Shown in pieces: positions 1-7,487 of a DNA stretch of 13,428 nt. Numbering within the stretch: the stretch's first letter is position 1; every line of letters begins with the position of its first letter. Both the position numbers and the translations under genes were made by a program. The notes beneath the pieces are model-generated. The model was not told the origin of the DNA. It saw only the letters and a list, made by a program, of their open reading frames with translations, and searched no databases. This DNA is from Candidatus Magasanikiibacteriota bacterium (GTDB taxonomy: Bacteria; Patescibacteriota; Patescibacteriia; Magasanikbacterales; UBA922), in the NCBI GenBank assembly GCA_023246555.1, contig JAHFIC010000023.1:1-13428 (forward strand). Reading direction: 5' to 3'.

Positions 1-204
1 CGATTGCGGACCAAAGTTCAAACATTTGAACGGCAAATGTTCACTCGAAATGAGCATCAAAAAAACGGCCCAGTGGCCGGTGATTGTTGGTGAAAAAGAG
101 CCAAAAAGGTAACGGTAACGGTTGAATACAGCAGAAGAAATATAAACCAGACCAAAGGTTGCGACAATGGTAACAAAGAGAAAAATAAAAATATTTTTTT
201 TCAT
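1..204 (-). CDS. Unknown membrane-anchored or exported protein, N-terminal part (runs off window)
   Basis: An open frame of 68 codons starts at ATG 204-202 and has no stop before the window edge, so only the N-terminus is visible. It begins MKKNIFIFLFVTIVATFGL: two lysines followed by about 20 hydrophobic residues (roughly residues 4-25), typical of a signal anchor or uncleaved signal peptide. A second moderately hydrophobic stretch (GHWAVFLMLISS) lies near residues 43-54. An alternative in-frame ATG lies at 216-214. No Shine-Dalgarno sequence precedes either start, but an extended -10 promoter lies about 42 bases upstream of the chosen ATG. The gene lies 55 bases downstream of the RNase H-like gene on the same strand. 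I do not recognise the family, and the missing C-terminus prevents a functional call. A longer overlapping frame starting at 241 lacks this signal-like start and is less convincing. Confidence 0.5.
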   Translation of the reverse strand, partial: MKKNIFIFLFVTIVATFGLVYISSAVFNRYRYLFGSFSPTITGHWAVFLMLISSEHLPFKCLNFGPQS

Positions 205-238
205 TTGAAACAACATATTTTTGAATAAGGAACAAATC

Positions 239-256
239 CATTGTGAGTATATCACA
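239..256 (-). promoter_or_regulatory. Extended -10 promoter with an overlapping TGTGA-N5-TCACA dyad
   Basis: On the minus strand the sequence TGATATACT (254-246) is an extended -10 element (TGn followed by TATACT). It would start transcription near 239 and give a leader of about 35 bases to the ATG at 204. No good -35 is visible, as is common for extended -10 promoters. The perfect inverted repeat TGTGA-N5-TCACA (242-256) covers the -10. The promoter function is inferred from motif and position only. Confidence 0.4.
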
Positions 257-259
257 TTT

Positions 260-664
260 TTAGTAAACATGCGCATCGAGAATTTTGTTTACTTCCGCGT
301 CGGCCTCTTTGTTGTGGTGTCGGAATGTATGTTTGATGTGGTAGGTGTGAAAAGATTGAAGGAGATTCCATGCTTGGATAAAAAGTTTCTGCAGGGTCGG
401 TTCCTTCACTTTCCAGCGGCCATTCAATTGTTCGACAATCAGCATTGAATCGGCGATGACTGCGACTTCATCCGCACCCAGCACCTTTGCCTTTTTGAGC
501 CCTGAAATCACAGCTGAGTACTCGGCATAATTATTCGTTTGTTTTCCCAAGTACTCGCCATAGGCCGCAAGTATTTTTCCGGCGTCATTTTTAATGACAA
601 TTCCCGTTGCCGCCGGCCCCGGATTTCCGCGCGCGCCGCCGTCGGTCTGTATGGTGAGTTTCAT
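260..664 (-). CDS. RNase HI-family ribonuclease
   Basis: This 134-residue protein is a compact RNase H fold enzyme, expected to cut the RNA strand of RNA-DNA hybrids (R-loops, Okazaki primers). Visible motifs are TDGGARGNPGPAATG at the N-terminus (catalytic D8), NNYAEYSA (E48), IADSMLIVEQLNGRWKVK (D72) and HNKEADAEVN (D122), which together give the full D-E-D-D metal-binding set. The short length and the GNPGPAA and ADAEVN motifs resemble the small YpdQ/archaeal-type RNase HI rather than E. coli RnhA (155 residues), and there is no hybrid-binding domain. The start ATG (664-662) overlaps the recJ stop in an ATGA, so the two genes are probably translationally coupled; both act on nucleic-acid intermediates. 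The family call is strong. Whether it removes primers, R-loops or single ribonucleotides cannot be read from sequence. Confidence 0.93.
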   Translation of the reverse strand: MKLTIQTDGGARGNPGPAATGIVIKNDAGKILAAYGEYLGKQTNNYAEYSAVISGLKKAKVLGADEVAVIADSMLIVEQLNGRWKVKEPTLQKLFIQAWNLLQSFHTYHIKHTFRHHNKEADAEVNKILDAHVY

Positions 665-2424
665 ACCGATTTGTGTAGATCAATGATTTTCAATTGCAAT
701 TCCCTATTGCCGTTCCATTCGTTCACGTCAATTTCAAATACCATATCGATTTTGTCGCCATTGTGCAGCGCTTTTCCCCAATTCACGCAACCATCGCCGT
801 CTTTGCACAAATTCCAGCCAATCGTTTTTTTTATTTTTGGTGTTTTGTGTTTGACCATGATGCGCAGGTGCTTCCCATCGGCGCCAACTGGTTCAAGTCC
901 CGTGACGGTGAGGCCATAGGCCACATAGGTCGGTCTTTCATTCTGCTGACCAAAGGGTTTGAATTTATCAAGAACGTCGTAGAGATCCCAATTTACGTCT
1001 TCAAGCGCGATTTCCGCGTCAATCTGTAGCGTCGGCGTCAGATCAAGCCCCGCCGTTTTTTCTAAAAATTTTTGACGCAAGGTTTTCTTCATATCGTTTA
1101 ATTGTGATGGATCTTTGAGCGCAAACCCACACGCCATGGGGTGTCCGCCGAATTTGGCAAAATACTCGGGCATTTCCTGTAACGCCGCAATCATGTCAAA
1201 TCCCGGGATGCTTCGGCCGGAGCCAGAGACGCCACCGTTTTGGCACATGATGATGGTTGGTTTTTGAAACTTGTCTTTGATGCGGCTCGCGATGAGTCCG
1301 ACAATGCCAAGCGGCCACGGCCCAAAGGCAAAAAGAACGGGTTGATCTAATCTTTCGGTTTCGATTTGTTCGGTCGCTTCGGCGACAATTTCGTCGGTCG
1401 CTTTCTGACGTTCTTGATTGTTTTGATTCAGTTCAAACGCGAGATTCGTCGCCTCAAGTGCGTCGTCGGTCATGAGAAGGTTGTAGGCGACATTGGCATG
1501 GTTCATGCGGCCCGCGGCGTTGATGCGCGGCGCGATTTGGAAACCGATCGTATCGGCCGAGAGCTCGCGCCGGTTGGTACCGTCTTCATTCAAAAGTCGA
1601 GCCTCAAGGAGGAGTTTTTGGAGGCCGATGCGTTTGGTTTTGTTGAGCACGATCAAGCCGTACTTGGTGAGTGTTCGGGATTCGCCAAGGAGAGGCACCA
1701 TGTCGGCGACTGAGGCGATTGCCACCATGTCAAGGAGCCACTTTTCAAACGCTTCATGCCGATCGCCGTTTGGCAGTTTTTCATTCGTTTCTTTATGTCT
1801 TTTTAATATGCCTTGCGCGAGTTTGAAAGCCACGCCGCCGCCGGCGAGCGTCTGATCCGGGTATGTCTCACCTTCGACTTTGGGATGAATAATCGCAAAG
1901 GCATGCGGGAGTTCAGCCGGAATCGAATGGTGGTCGGTCACGATCACATCCATCCCGAGCACATTGGCGCGCGCGATTTCATTGGAGTTCGAGATGCCGC
2001 AGTCGCAGGTGATGATAAGTTTTGTCCCCTGGCTTCCCAGCATATCTACTGTCCGAAGGTTCAAGCCGTAGCCATCGGTTTCTCGATGAGGAAGAAAAAC
2101 GTCAAAATTTAGGCCAAGCGTTTTGAATACAGAAGCCAGGATCACAGATGCTGATACGCCATCGGCGTCATAGTCTCCATGAATTGTGATTTTTTCCTGG
2201 CGCTCCACCGCCAAAAAAATTCTTTCGACCGCTTTCGCCATGTCACGAAACAGAAACGGATCGTGAATGTCTTCGGAATAATCGGGACTCAAGAATTCAT
2301 CAATCTTTTCTTGCGTCACGAGTCCGCGGTGATACAAAAGTCGCGCCACGATTGGCAGGAGCTCGGGATGTGTGTCGTAGAATGTTTGCGGGGCGTCGGG
2401 GGACAAGCGCCAGAGTTTTTTCAT
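661..2424 (-). CDS. recJ: Single-stranded-DNA-specific 5'-3' exonuclease RecJ
   Basis: RecJ degrades single-stranded DNA 5' to 3' in recombination, mismatch and replication-fork repair. The 587-residue product has the DHH phosphoesterase core: HGDYDADGVSA (about residues 82-92), TCDCGIS with its aspartate at about 140, VTDHH at about 162-166 and VADMVPL (D241). The DHHA1 part follows (GRMNHANVAYNLL at about 305; GGHPMACGFAL at about 426), then an OB-like C-terminal region (PFGQQNERP). Length is normal for the family. I chose ATG 2424-2422 because a GGTGA sequence sits 5 bases upstream and the product then begins MKKLW. The alternative is a GTG three codons earlier (2433-2431) that overlaps the lepA stop as GTGA. 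One oddity is that the usual WH of the EWHxGVVG motif reads WP here (about residues 370-371). The gene is part of the lepA-recJ-RNase H transcript. Confidence 0.96.
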   Translation of the reverse strand: MKKLWRLSPDAPQTFYDTHPELLPIVARLLYHRGLVTQEKIDEFLSPDYSEDIHDPFLFRDMAKAVERIFLAVERQEKITIHGDYDADGVSASVILASVFKTLGLNFDVFLPHRETDGYGLNLRTVDMLGSQGTKLIITCDCGISNSNEIARANVLGMDVIVTDHHSIPAELPHAFAIIHPKVEGETYPDQTLAGGGVAFKLAQGILKRHKETNEKLPNGDRHEAFEKWLLDMVAIASVADMVPLLGESRTLTKYGLIVLNKTKRIGLQKLLLEARLLNEDGTNRRELSADTIGFQIAPRINAAGRMNHANVAYNLLMTDDALEATNLAFELNQNNQERQKATDEIVAEATEQIETERLDQPVLFAFGPWPLGIVGLIASRIKDKFQKPTIIMCQNGGVSGSGRSIPGFDMIAALQEMPEYFAKFGGHPMACGFALKDPSQLNDMKKTLRQKFLEKTAGLDLTPTLQIDAEIALEDVNWDLYDVLDKFKPFGQQNERPTYVAYGLTVTGLEPVGADGKHLRIMVKHKTPKIKKTIGWNLCKDGDGCVNWGKALHNGDKIDMVFEIDVNEWNGNRELQLKIIDLHKSV

Positions 2425-2429
2425 AATTC

Positions 2430-4265
2430 TCACCGTTTTAGCACCGCCAAATACGCCTCGGTCGGAATATCGACCGTCCCTTTGCCTTTTGACAGCATCT
2501 CTTTTTTTCCTTTCTTCTGCCGCTCGAGGAGCTTGCGTTTACGGGTCACATCGCCACCAGACATTTTGGCCAAAACATCCTTGCGTAGCGCCGAGAGCCG
2601 CTCCGCGGCGATGATTTTGCCGCCGATCGCGGCCTGGATTTTCAACACGAACTGTTGTTTCGGCAGGGTGTCTTTAAGGGAGTCTACGATTTTTTTGCCG
2701 ACCGCATAGGCATCATCGCGCCAGACGAGCGTCGAGAGCGCTTCGACTGCTTCATCGGCAATCAGGATGTCCAGTTTCACGACATCGGTCGGTTCGTAGC
2801 GTTTGAAATCGTAATTCAGCGAGGCGTAGCCGCTTGAGACCGTCTTTAATTTATCATAAAAATCCGTGATGAGCGATGCGAGCGGCATTTCGTAATGAAG
2901 GAGCGCGCGTTTTCCCGTCCCCATGCTCAAATATTCGGTCGTGACATATCGGCCCTTTCGTTCGGCGACGAGTCCCATGATATTACCAATGAATTCCTCT
3001 GGCGTGATGATATCCACGAGCATCCACGGCTCTTCAACCTCTGCAATCCTTTGTACATCGGGCAAATTTTGCGGGCTTTTCACCGTGAGCTCTTTTCCGT
3101 CCGTTTGTTTCACGTGGTAGGCGACCGAGGGGACAGTGGCAATAACTTCGACGTCAAATTCGCGTTTTAATCGCTCTTGAAAAATATCAAGGTGGAGCAT
3201 ACCGAGGAATCCACAGCGAAAACCGAAGCCGAGCGCTTGTGAATGTTCCGGCTCGTACGAGAGCGCGGAATCCGAGAGTTTGAGTTTGTCCATTCCATCG
3301 CGCAGTTCCGCGTACGCGTCGCCTTCTTTTGGGAAAATGCCGGCAAAGACCATGGGCTTCACCTCTTTGTAGCCCGGGAGCGCTTCGGTGGCAGGGGCTT
3401 TCGCGAGCGTTATCGTGTCGCCGACGCGCACGTCGCCAAGCTGTTTCAAACCGGTCACCACAAAACCGATTTGTCCGTTGTCGAGTATTCCGTCTGATAC
3501 CAGAGTAGGGGAGTAATGACCGATGTCGAGCACTTCAGCTTCCGCCCGCGTTTTCATAAATAGAATTTTGTCTCCTTTTTTGAGCGAGCCGTCTTTCATG
3601 CGGACCGATGCCACGACGCCGCGGTAGTCGTCGTAGAACGAATCGAAAATAAGCGCTCGTGCGCTAGTCGTGCCGTCTTTTGGCGCGGGAACGCGCGCGA
3701 TCACGGTGTCCAAGAGTTCCGCGACACCTTGGCCGGTTTTCCCCGAGCACATAAGAATATCTTTGTCATCACAACCGAGGAGGTGGATGATTTCTGCTTT
3801 TGATTTCTCGATATCTGCGCCGGGAAGGTCGATTTTGTTCAAGACGGGAATAATCGCGAGGTTTTGGTCAACGGCAAGGTAGAGATTTGCGATCGTCTGC
3901 GCCTGCACGCCCTGGGATACGTCCACGAGGAGAATCGCCCCTTCGACAGCGGCGAGCGAGCGGGACACTTCGTAGGTGAAATCCACGTGGCCGGGAGTGT
4001 CAATGAGATTGAGCGTATAGCTTTCGGCTTTCGGCTTTCGGCCGTCTGCTGGTAGCTGATAGCCGACAGCTGGTTGCCACTTCATTCGCACCGGCTGGAG
4101 TTTTATGGTTATGCCACGTTCCTGTTCAAGTTCCATTTGGTCGAGGAGCTGGTCGCGCATTTTTCTTTTTTCCACCGTGCCCGTGATTTCTAAAAATCGA
4201 TCCGCTAGGGTCGATTTGCCATGGTCAATGTGGGCGATAATGCAGAAGTTGCGAATGTTGTCCAT
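2430..4265 (-). CDS. lepA: Elongation factor 4 (LepA), ribosome-associated GTPase
   Basis: LepA/EF4 is a translational GTPase that acts on stalled or mistranslocated ribosomes and in ribosome assembly. The 611-residue protein is collinear with E. coli LepA (599). It has G1 AHIDHGKS (11-18), the G2 threonine in RGITI (T53), G3 DTPGH (89-93) and G4 NKID (143-146). Domain II, the EF-G-like domains (SALGFGFRCGFLGMLHLDI) and the LepA-specific C-terminal domain (QAAIGGKIIA...GGDVTRKRKLLERQKKGKK) follow. Between G2 and G3 it carries about 12 residues more than E. coli, within PAVGYQLPADGRKPKAES (65-82), encoded by a heptanucleotide repeat tract. The ATG lies 7 bases from a good -10 box, so the mRNA is probably leaderless. 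Its TGA stop overlaps the alternative GTG start of recJ and ends 6 bases from the preferred ATG. Confidence 0.97.
   Translation of the reverse strand: MDNIRNFCIIAHIDHGKSTLADRFLEITGTVEKRKMRDQLLDQMELEQERGITIKLQPVRMKWQPAVGYQLPADGRKPKAESYTLNLIDTPGHVDFTYEVSRSLAAVEGAILLVDVSQGVQAQTIANLYLAVDQNLAIIPVLNKIDLPGADIEKSKAEIIHLLGCDDKDILMCSGKTGQGVAELLDTVIARVPAPKDGTTSARALIFDSFYDDYRGVVASVRMKDGSLKKGDKILFMKTRAEAEVLDIGHYSPTLVSDGILDNGQIGFVVTGLKQLGDVRVGDTITLAKAPATEALPGYKEVKPMVFAGIFPKEGDAYAELRDGMDKLKLSDSALSYEPEHSQALGFGFRCGFLGMLHLDIFQERLKREFDVEVIATVPSVAYHVKQTDGKELTVKSPQNLPDVQRIAEVEEPWMLVDIITPEEFIGNIMGLVAERKGRYVTTEYLSMGTGKRALLHYEMPLASLITDFYDKLKTVSSGYASLNYDFKRYEPTDVVKLDILIADEAVEALSTLVWRDDAYAVGKKIVDSLKDTLPKQQFVLKIQAAIGGKIIAAERLSALRKDVLAKMSGGDVTRKRKLLERQKKGKKEMLSKGKGTVDIPTEAYLAVLKR
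4021..4076 (-). repeat. Heptanucleotide repeat tract inside lepA
   Basis: Eight consecutive 7-base units occupy 4021-4076. On the plus strand the first three (4021-4041) are perfect copies of CTTTCGG. The rest are degenerate units that keep the period and usually start with CT or CC and end with G (for example CTGATAG, CCGACAG, CTGGTTG). The tract encodes LepA residues 64-82 in frame, between switch I and the G3 motif. It looks like a repeat that expanded or inserted inside a gene while preserving the frame. No second copy was seen in this window. Confidence 0.7.
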
Positions 4266-4301
4266 GGTGTAGAGTGTACCCGCTTTTCCTTAGGGAGGCA
4301 A
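4266..4301 (-). promoter_or_regulatory. Promoter of lepA-recJ-RNase H cluster (leaderless)
   Basis: On the minus strand, -35 TTGCCT (4301-4296), a 17-base spacer and -10 TACACT (4278-4273) form a good sigma70-like promoter. Only 7 bases separate the -10 from the lepA ATG at 4265, so transcription would begin at or next to the start codon. The 65 bases between murJ and lepA (4266-4330) show no terminator hairpin, so read-through from murJ is also possible. Confidence 0.55.
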
Positions 4302-4330
4302 GAAGGGGAGATTCGCTGGAGTGTATTTTT

Positions 4331-5953
4331 TTATCCGCCGGTTTCAAGGTCCGGGGCGTTGGGCGTTATTTCATCCATCCGCAACCAGCGTCTTTTCAAA
4401 CTGGCTTGAAGGTGAAGCATTTCTTGAAGTTTCAATATGCGACAGAAAGTTCCGTAAACAATAAATCCCGCGATCCCCGCAACCGCTCCTTGCGTCGCAA
4501 TCCCCCAAAATCGCGTCATGTCTACTATTGCCGCAAGCGGGGTCTTCAGCGCCTGCACCGTGATTGCCATAAGAAGCGCGGACACAGAAATCTTTGAGAG
4601 TGCTATAAGTGCGCGAAGCTCGTGGAGGGTGCCGATTTTTTTGCGGAGCAACAACCAGAGAAGTGCAAGTTGAATAACCGTCGCAATGGAAAATGCCATG
4701 GCCAGTCCCGGGATGTCAAAGATGGGGAGGAGAATAAAACTCAAGATAACATTCGCAAACATCTGGACAATGCTGACAAGGAGCGGCGTCCAGGTGTCGT
4801 GGAGCGCGAAAAATGCCCGGACAAATACCAACACGAGGCATTGCGCAAAGAGTGAAAGGCAAAAAAACGCCAGCGTGTTTGCCGTCATGATCGTTGCGCG
4901 CCAATCAAAGTTGCCGCTCCCCAAGATTACGCGGACAATCTGCGCGCGAAGTAGCAGGAATACGATTGTCATCGGCACGATAAAGAACAGTATGACGCGT
5001 ACGGTGTGCGAGAGTTGTTCTTTGAATCCGTCGATATTTTTTTGAGCAGCAAGCGATGAAAGCACCGGAAAGGCGGCCATAGCAAACGAAATTCCAATCA
5101 TGCCCAAGGGCACGGATTGAAGGTTGTTGGCAAAATTGAATATGGCGATGCTCCCGGCGGTAAGGCCGGATGCCAGCACGGTCGCGATAATAAAGTTCAC
5201 TTGATACGCCGCAAGAGAAAGTATCCGTGGAATCATTCGAATGGCGATATCCCGAATCGCTTTGTCGGGGCGGAAAAGAAAATGGTACCGAAAACCGCTT
5301 GCTCGAAGTGACGGAAGCTGGATGATAAGGTGAAGCGCGCATCCAAGAATGACGCCGTAGGCCAAGCCATTCGGGCCAAGAATGGGGACGAAAAAAACGA
5401 CTCCGACAATAATGCCGATATTATAGATGATCGGCGCAAGCGAATAGATAATGAATAATTTGAACGACTGGAGGACGGATGACACAATGCCGGAAAGTCC
5501 AAGAAGAATCGGGGAGAAGAGCATGATTCGCGTGAGCATAATCGTCTCCGCAAGTTCCTGCGGATCAAACCCCGGGACAAGGTGCGGGAGAATGTACGGA
5601 GCGAGAATGCCGAGGAGAAGCGATACTGTGGAAAGGACAATGCCAAAGAGGTTGAGGAGGGTATTCACGGTGCGCCAGGCCTGCTCTTTGTTTTCTTCCC
5701 AGAGCGAAAGAAAGATGGGAATGAACCCGGCGGAAAGTGCCCCCATGACAAGAATGTTGTACACAAGATCAGGAATGCGGAAGGCGGCATAGTACGCGTC
5801 AAGGATTTGGCCAGCCCCGAATTCATGGGCAAATAAGCGATCACGAAAAAGTCCAACCACGCGCGAGAGGAGCGACATGCTCCCAAGAAGCATCGCCGCT
5901 CCGGTGACGCTTTTGGATTGGACACCGAAGAGTTTCTGAATCACACGGAACAA
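4331..5953 (-). CDS. murJ: Lipid II flippase MurJ (MVF/MviN family)
   Basis: MurJ moves the peptidoglycan precursor lipid II across the cytoplasmic membrane. The 540-residue protein is strongly hydrophobic, consistent with about 14 membrane helices. The N-terminal signature SRVVGLFRDRLFAHEFG...LDAYYAAFRIPDL is intact and keeps the charged cavity residues known from E. coli MurJ (here R31, R37, D52 and R59). Other family stretches include ALSAGFIPIF, NLQSVPLGMIGISFAMAAFPVLS and RAFFALHDTWTPL. The start is a TTG at 5953-5951: a TGA stop lies immediately upstream in frame, so no ATG is available before the conserved N-terminus, and the only other early choice is a GTG three codons in. No Shine-Dalgarno sequence is evident. 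The start is 9 bases after the corA stop, pointing to co-transcription. A hydrophilic tail of about 25 residues ends the protein. The gene implies a peptidoglycan wall. Confidence 0.95.
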   Translation of the reverse strand: MFRVIQKLFGVQSKSVTGAAMLLGSMSLLSRVVGLFRDRLFAHEFGAGQILDAYYAAFRIPDLVYNILVMGALSAGFIPIFLSLWEENKEQAWRTVNTLLNLFGIVLSTVSLLLGILAPYILPHLVPGFDPQELAETIMLTRIMLFSPILLGLSGIVSSVLQSFKLFIIYSLAPIIYNIGIIVGVVFFVPILGPNGLAYGVILGCALHLIIQLPSLRASGFRYHFLFRPDKAIRDIAIRMIPRILSLAAYQVNFIIATVLASGLTAGSIAIFNFANNLQSVPLGMIGISFAMAAFPVLSSLAAQKNIDGFKEQLSHTVRVILFFIVPMTIVFLLLRAQIVRVILGSGNFDWRATIMTANTLAFFCLSLFAQCLVLVFVRAFFALHDTWTPLLVSIVQMFANVILSFILLPIFDIPGLAMAFSIATVIQLALLWLLLRKKIGTLHELRALIALSKISVSALLMAITVQALKTPLAAIVDMTRFWGIATQGAVAGIAGFIVYGTFCRILKLQEMLHLQASLKRRWLRMDEITPNAPDLETGG

Positions 5954-5962
5954 TCAATGGAC

Positions 5963-6880
5963 TTATAACCATCGCCGACGCTGCAGAATAATCATGAGGA
6001 TGATGGAGAAGACGGTGATGATTCCCATTGACCACCAGATAACAGACGGATGCTGTGCATAGGGTAGATTTACATTCATCCCATAAATGGCCGCGTAGAG
6101 TGCGGGTGGCGTGAAAACAGTTTGAATAACGGTAAGAACCGTGATAATTTTGTTTGCCCGACGTTTTAGGAGAGATTCAACTGTTACGTGGATGCCATCA
6201 ATGGTATCCTTATAGGTATTGACGATTGACCAAAGATTGTTTAGGTAGTCGGTGATATCTTCGAAGTAAATGTGGAGTTCTGGCCCTAAAAATGGTTTTT
6301 GGTAATTGTAGAGCGATGAAATAATTTGTCGTTCAGGATCAAGAATGCGACGGAACGTGAGCACATTCCGTCGATGCATGCCTAGTTCAAGAATTGCTCC
6401 CGATTGCTGATTTCCTGAGAAAATTTTTTGTTCCAAGTTAGAAATATTTTTTCCGAGATTATTTAAAATAGGCCGGGTACTATGGAAGAGGGACTCTACA
6501 AGCTCGTAAAGGAGGTATCCGGAATTTTGACTCATCCAATCGTTTCGCAATGAATCATTATTCATGCATCGGTAGAAAAAGTTTTTTAATTCTTTTGATT
6601 TGTTTTTTTGAATGGTGATAAGGAAATTATCCCCAATGAACATATCGATTTCCTGCGCGACAATCGCGCGGTCGGTAGTATCCCATTGCGGGAATTGCAG
6701 GACGATAAATAGATATTCTTTATACGCATCGATCTTCGGGGTGTGTTGATCTGCTTCTACATCTTCCAAGTCGAGCGGGTGAAATGCGTAGCGCTCTGCC
6801 AAGTGCTTTCGAGCATCATCATCGATTTGATCGATATTTACCCAGGTGAGTTTGTTGTGCGTAATCGTTTTAAAGCCCAT
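5963..6880 (-). CDS. corA: CorA-family Mg2+ (or other divalent cation) channel
   Basis: CorA proteins form pentameric channels for Mg2+, and in some members Co2+, Ni2+ or Zn2+. The 305-residue protein has a long soluble N-terminal domain (beta-rich start, then helices including FHPLDLEDVEA and a long coiled-coil-like helix ending KRRANKIITVLTVIQTVFTPPALYAAI). Two C-terminal membrane helices (about 245-265 and 279-299) flank the signature Y266-G267-M268-N269, the selectivity-filter motif. It ends with the basic tail QRRRWL typical of the family. Length is normal. The ATG start has no Shine-Dalgarno sequence and lies 10 bases after the stop of the upstream membrane protein gene; murJ follows 9 bases later. 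Ion preference cannot be decided from sequence. Confidence 0.95.
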   Translation of the reverse strand: MGFKTITHNKLTWVNIDQIDDDARKHLAERYAFHPLDLEDVEADQHTPKIDAYKEYLFIVLQFPQWDTTDRAIVAQEIDMFIGDNFLITIQKNKSKELKNFFYRCMNNDSLRNDWMSQNSGYLLYELVESLFHSTRPILNNLGKNISNLEQKIFSGNQQSGAILELGMHRRNVLTFRRILDPERQIISSLYNYQKPFLGPELHIYFEDITDYLNNLWSIVNTYKDTIDGIHVTVESLLKRRANKIITVLTVIQTVFTPPALYAAIYGMNVNLPYAQHPSVIWWSMGIITVFSIILMIILQRRRWL

Positions 6881-6890
6881 AGAGCAGAGG

Positions 6891-7448
6891 TTATGGCGTT
6901 GGAATGAGGATCTTCATGTCAACGGTGTCTGTTCCGCTTTGTTCGGGATTATCAGTGATGGCGATGCGCCCTTCAATAGCATCTTTGGTAAATGTGAACT
7001 GGCGTATGGAATTTTTTTCTGCCGCTATCATAAGGTTGAACCCTTCTCGGCGGAGAGCTGTTTCGTAATATTTTTGGATAAAATTCGGTTGCGCTGGAAG
7101 ATCTGTCCAGTGAATTTCCACCGTATCACGTTGACCTGGGATCGGGCGGCGCAGAAGATTCATGAATGTGCCTGGCCATCGGCCTCGGTCGCGTTCGGAG
7201 AGAATGGTGATCCGGTCGATACTGTTCGCATCATAGAGCGTTACCGATTTTGGAAAGTGATCCGGAAGATTTCGAAGTTCTTTTGTCCGTGGTTTGCCCG
7301 CGGCGATCGCTCCTGCGATGACAATAAGAATAAAAAGAACAATGGAGCCACAGCCCACGACGCACGTGCGCTTGAAACAAGAGCCCCGTTTTTTGAATTC
7401 CTGCATCGGCGGCTCTTTGATCTCCACGGTGTGGGTCGTGCGGCGCAT
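6891..7448 (-). CDS. Single-pass membrane protein of unknown function
   Basis: A 185-residue protein (start ATG 7448-7446) with a basic, cysteine-containing juxtamembrane segment (KKRGSCFKRTC), one membrane helix at about 29-51 (VVGCGSIVLFILIVIAGAIAAG) and an extracytoplasmic domain of about 130 residues. That domain contains DLPAQPNFIQKYYETALRREGFNLM (in two overlapping pieces, 116-128 and 127-140), a pattern of a YY..AL...GF helix before a beta-strand region. I do not recognise a named family. I chose 7448 because a TATACT -10 box ends 10 bases upstream, which mirrors the divergent gene. ATG 7406 (171 residues, MQEFKKRG) is a good alternative. A frame extending to 7559 is unlikely because it crosses the promoter region and the divergent gene. 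It is the first gene of the corA-murJ run, so an envelope role is possible but unproven. Confidence 0.75.
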   Translation of the reverse strand: MRRTTHTVEIKEPPMQEFKKRGSCFKRTCVVGCGSIVLFILIVIAGAIAAGKPRTKELRNLPDHFPKSVTLYDANSIDRITILSERDRGRWPGTFMNLLRRPIPGQRDTVEIHWTDLPAQPNFIQKYYETALRREGFNLMIAAEKNSIRQFTFTKDAIEGRIAITDNPEQSGTDTVDMKILIPTP

Positions 7449-7451
7449 ACC

Positions 7452-7487
7452 ACGTTTCAGTATACCACACGTATGGTACAATAAGTA
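7452..7487 (-). promoter_or_regulatory. Promoter of the membrane protein-corA-murJ run
   Basis: On the minus strand a TATACT -10 box lies at 7464-7459, ten bases before the ATG at 7448, so the leader would be only a few bases. The -35 position 17 bases further up (TACTTA, 7487-7482) is weak. It is back to back with the promoter of the metallo-hydrolase gene, and the palindrome at 7463-7478 lies between the two -10 boxes. Confidence 0.45.

Noticed and set aside
41..241. A 66-residue minus-strand reading frame starting at 241
   Set aside because: It overlaps the frame starting at 204 that has a typical MKK plus hydrophobic signal and stays open to the edge. The 66-residue frame is aromatic-rich without a recognisable start signal and would begin upstream of the predicted transcription start.
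2179..2709. A 176-residue plus-strand open frame opposite lepA and recJ
   Set aside because: It is a shadow on the opposite strand of two well-identified genes and spans their junction. Its sequence shows no domain.
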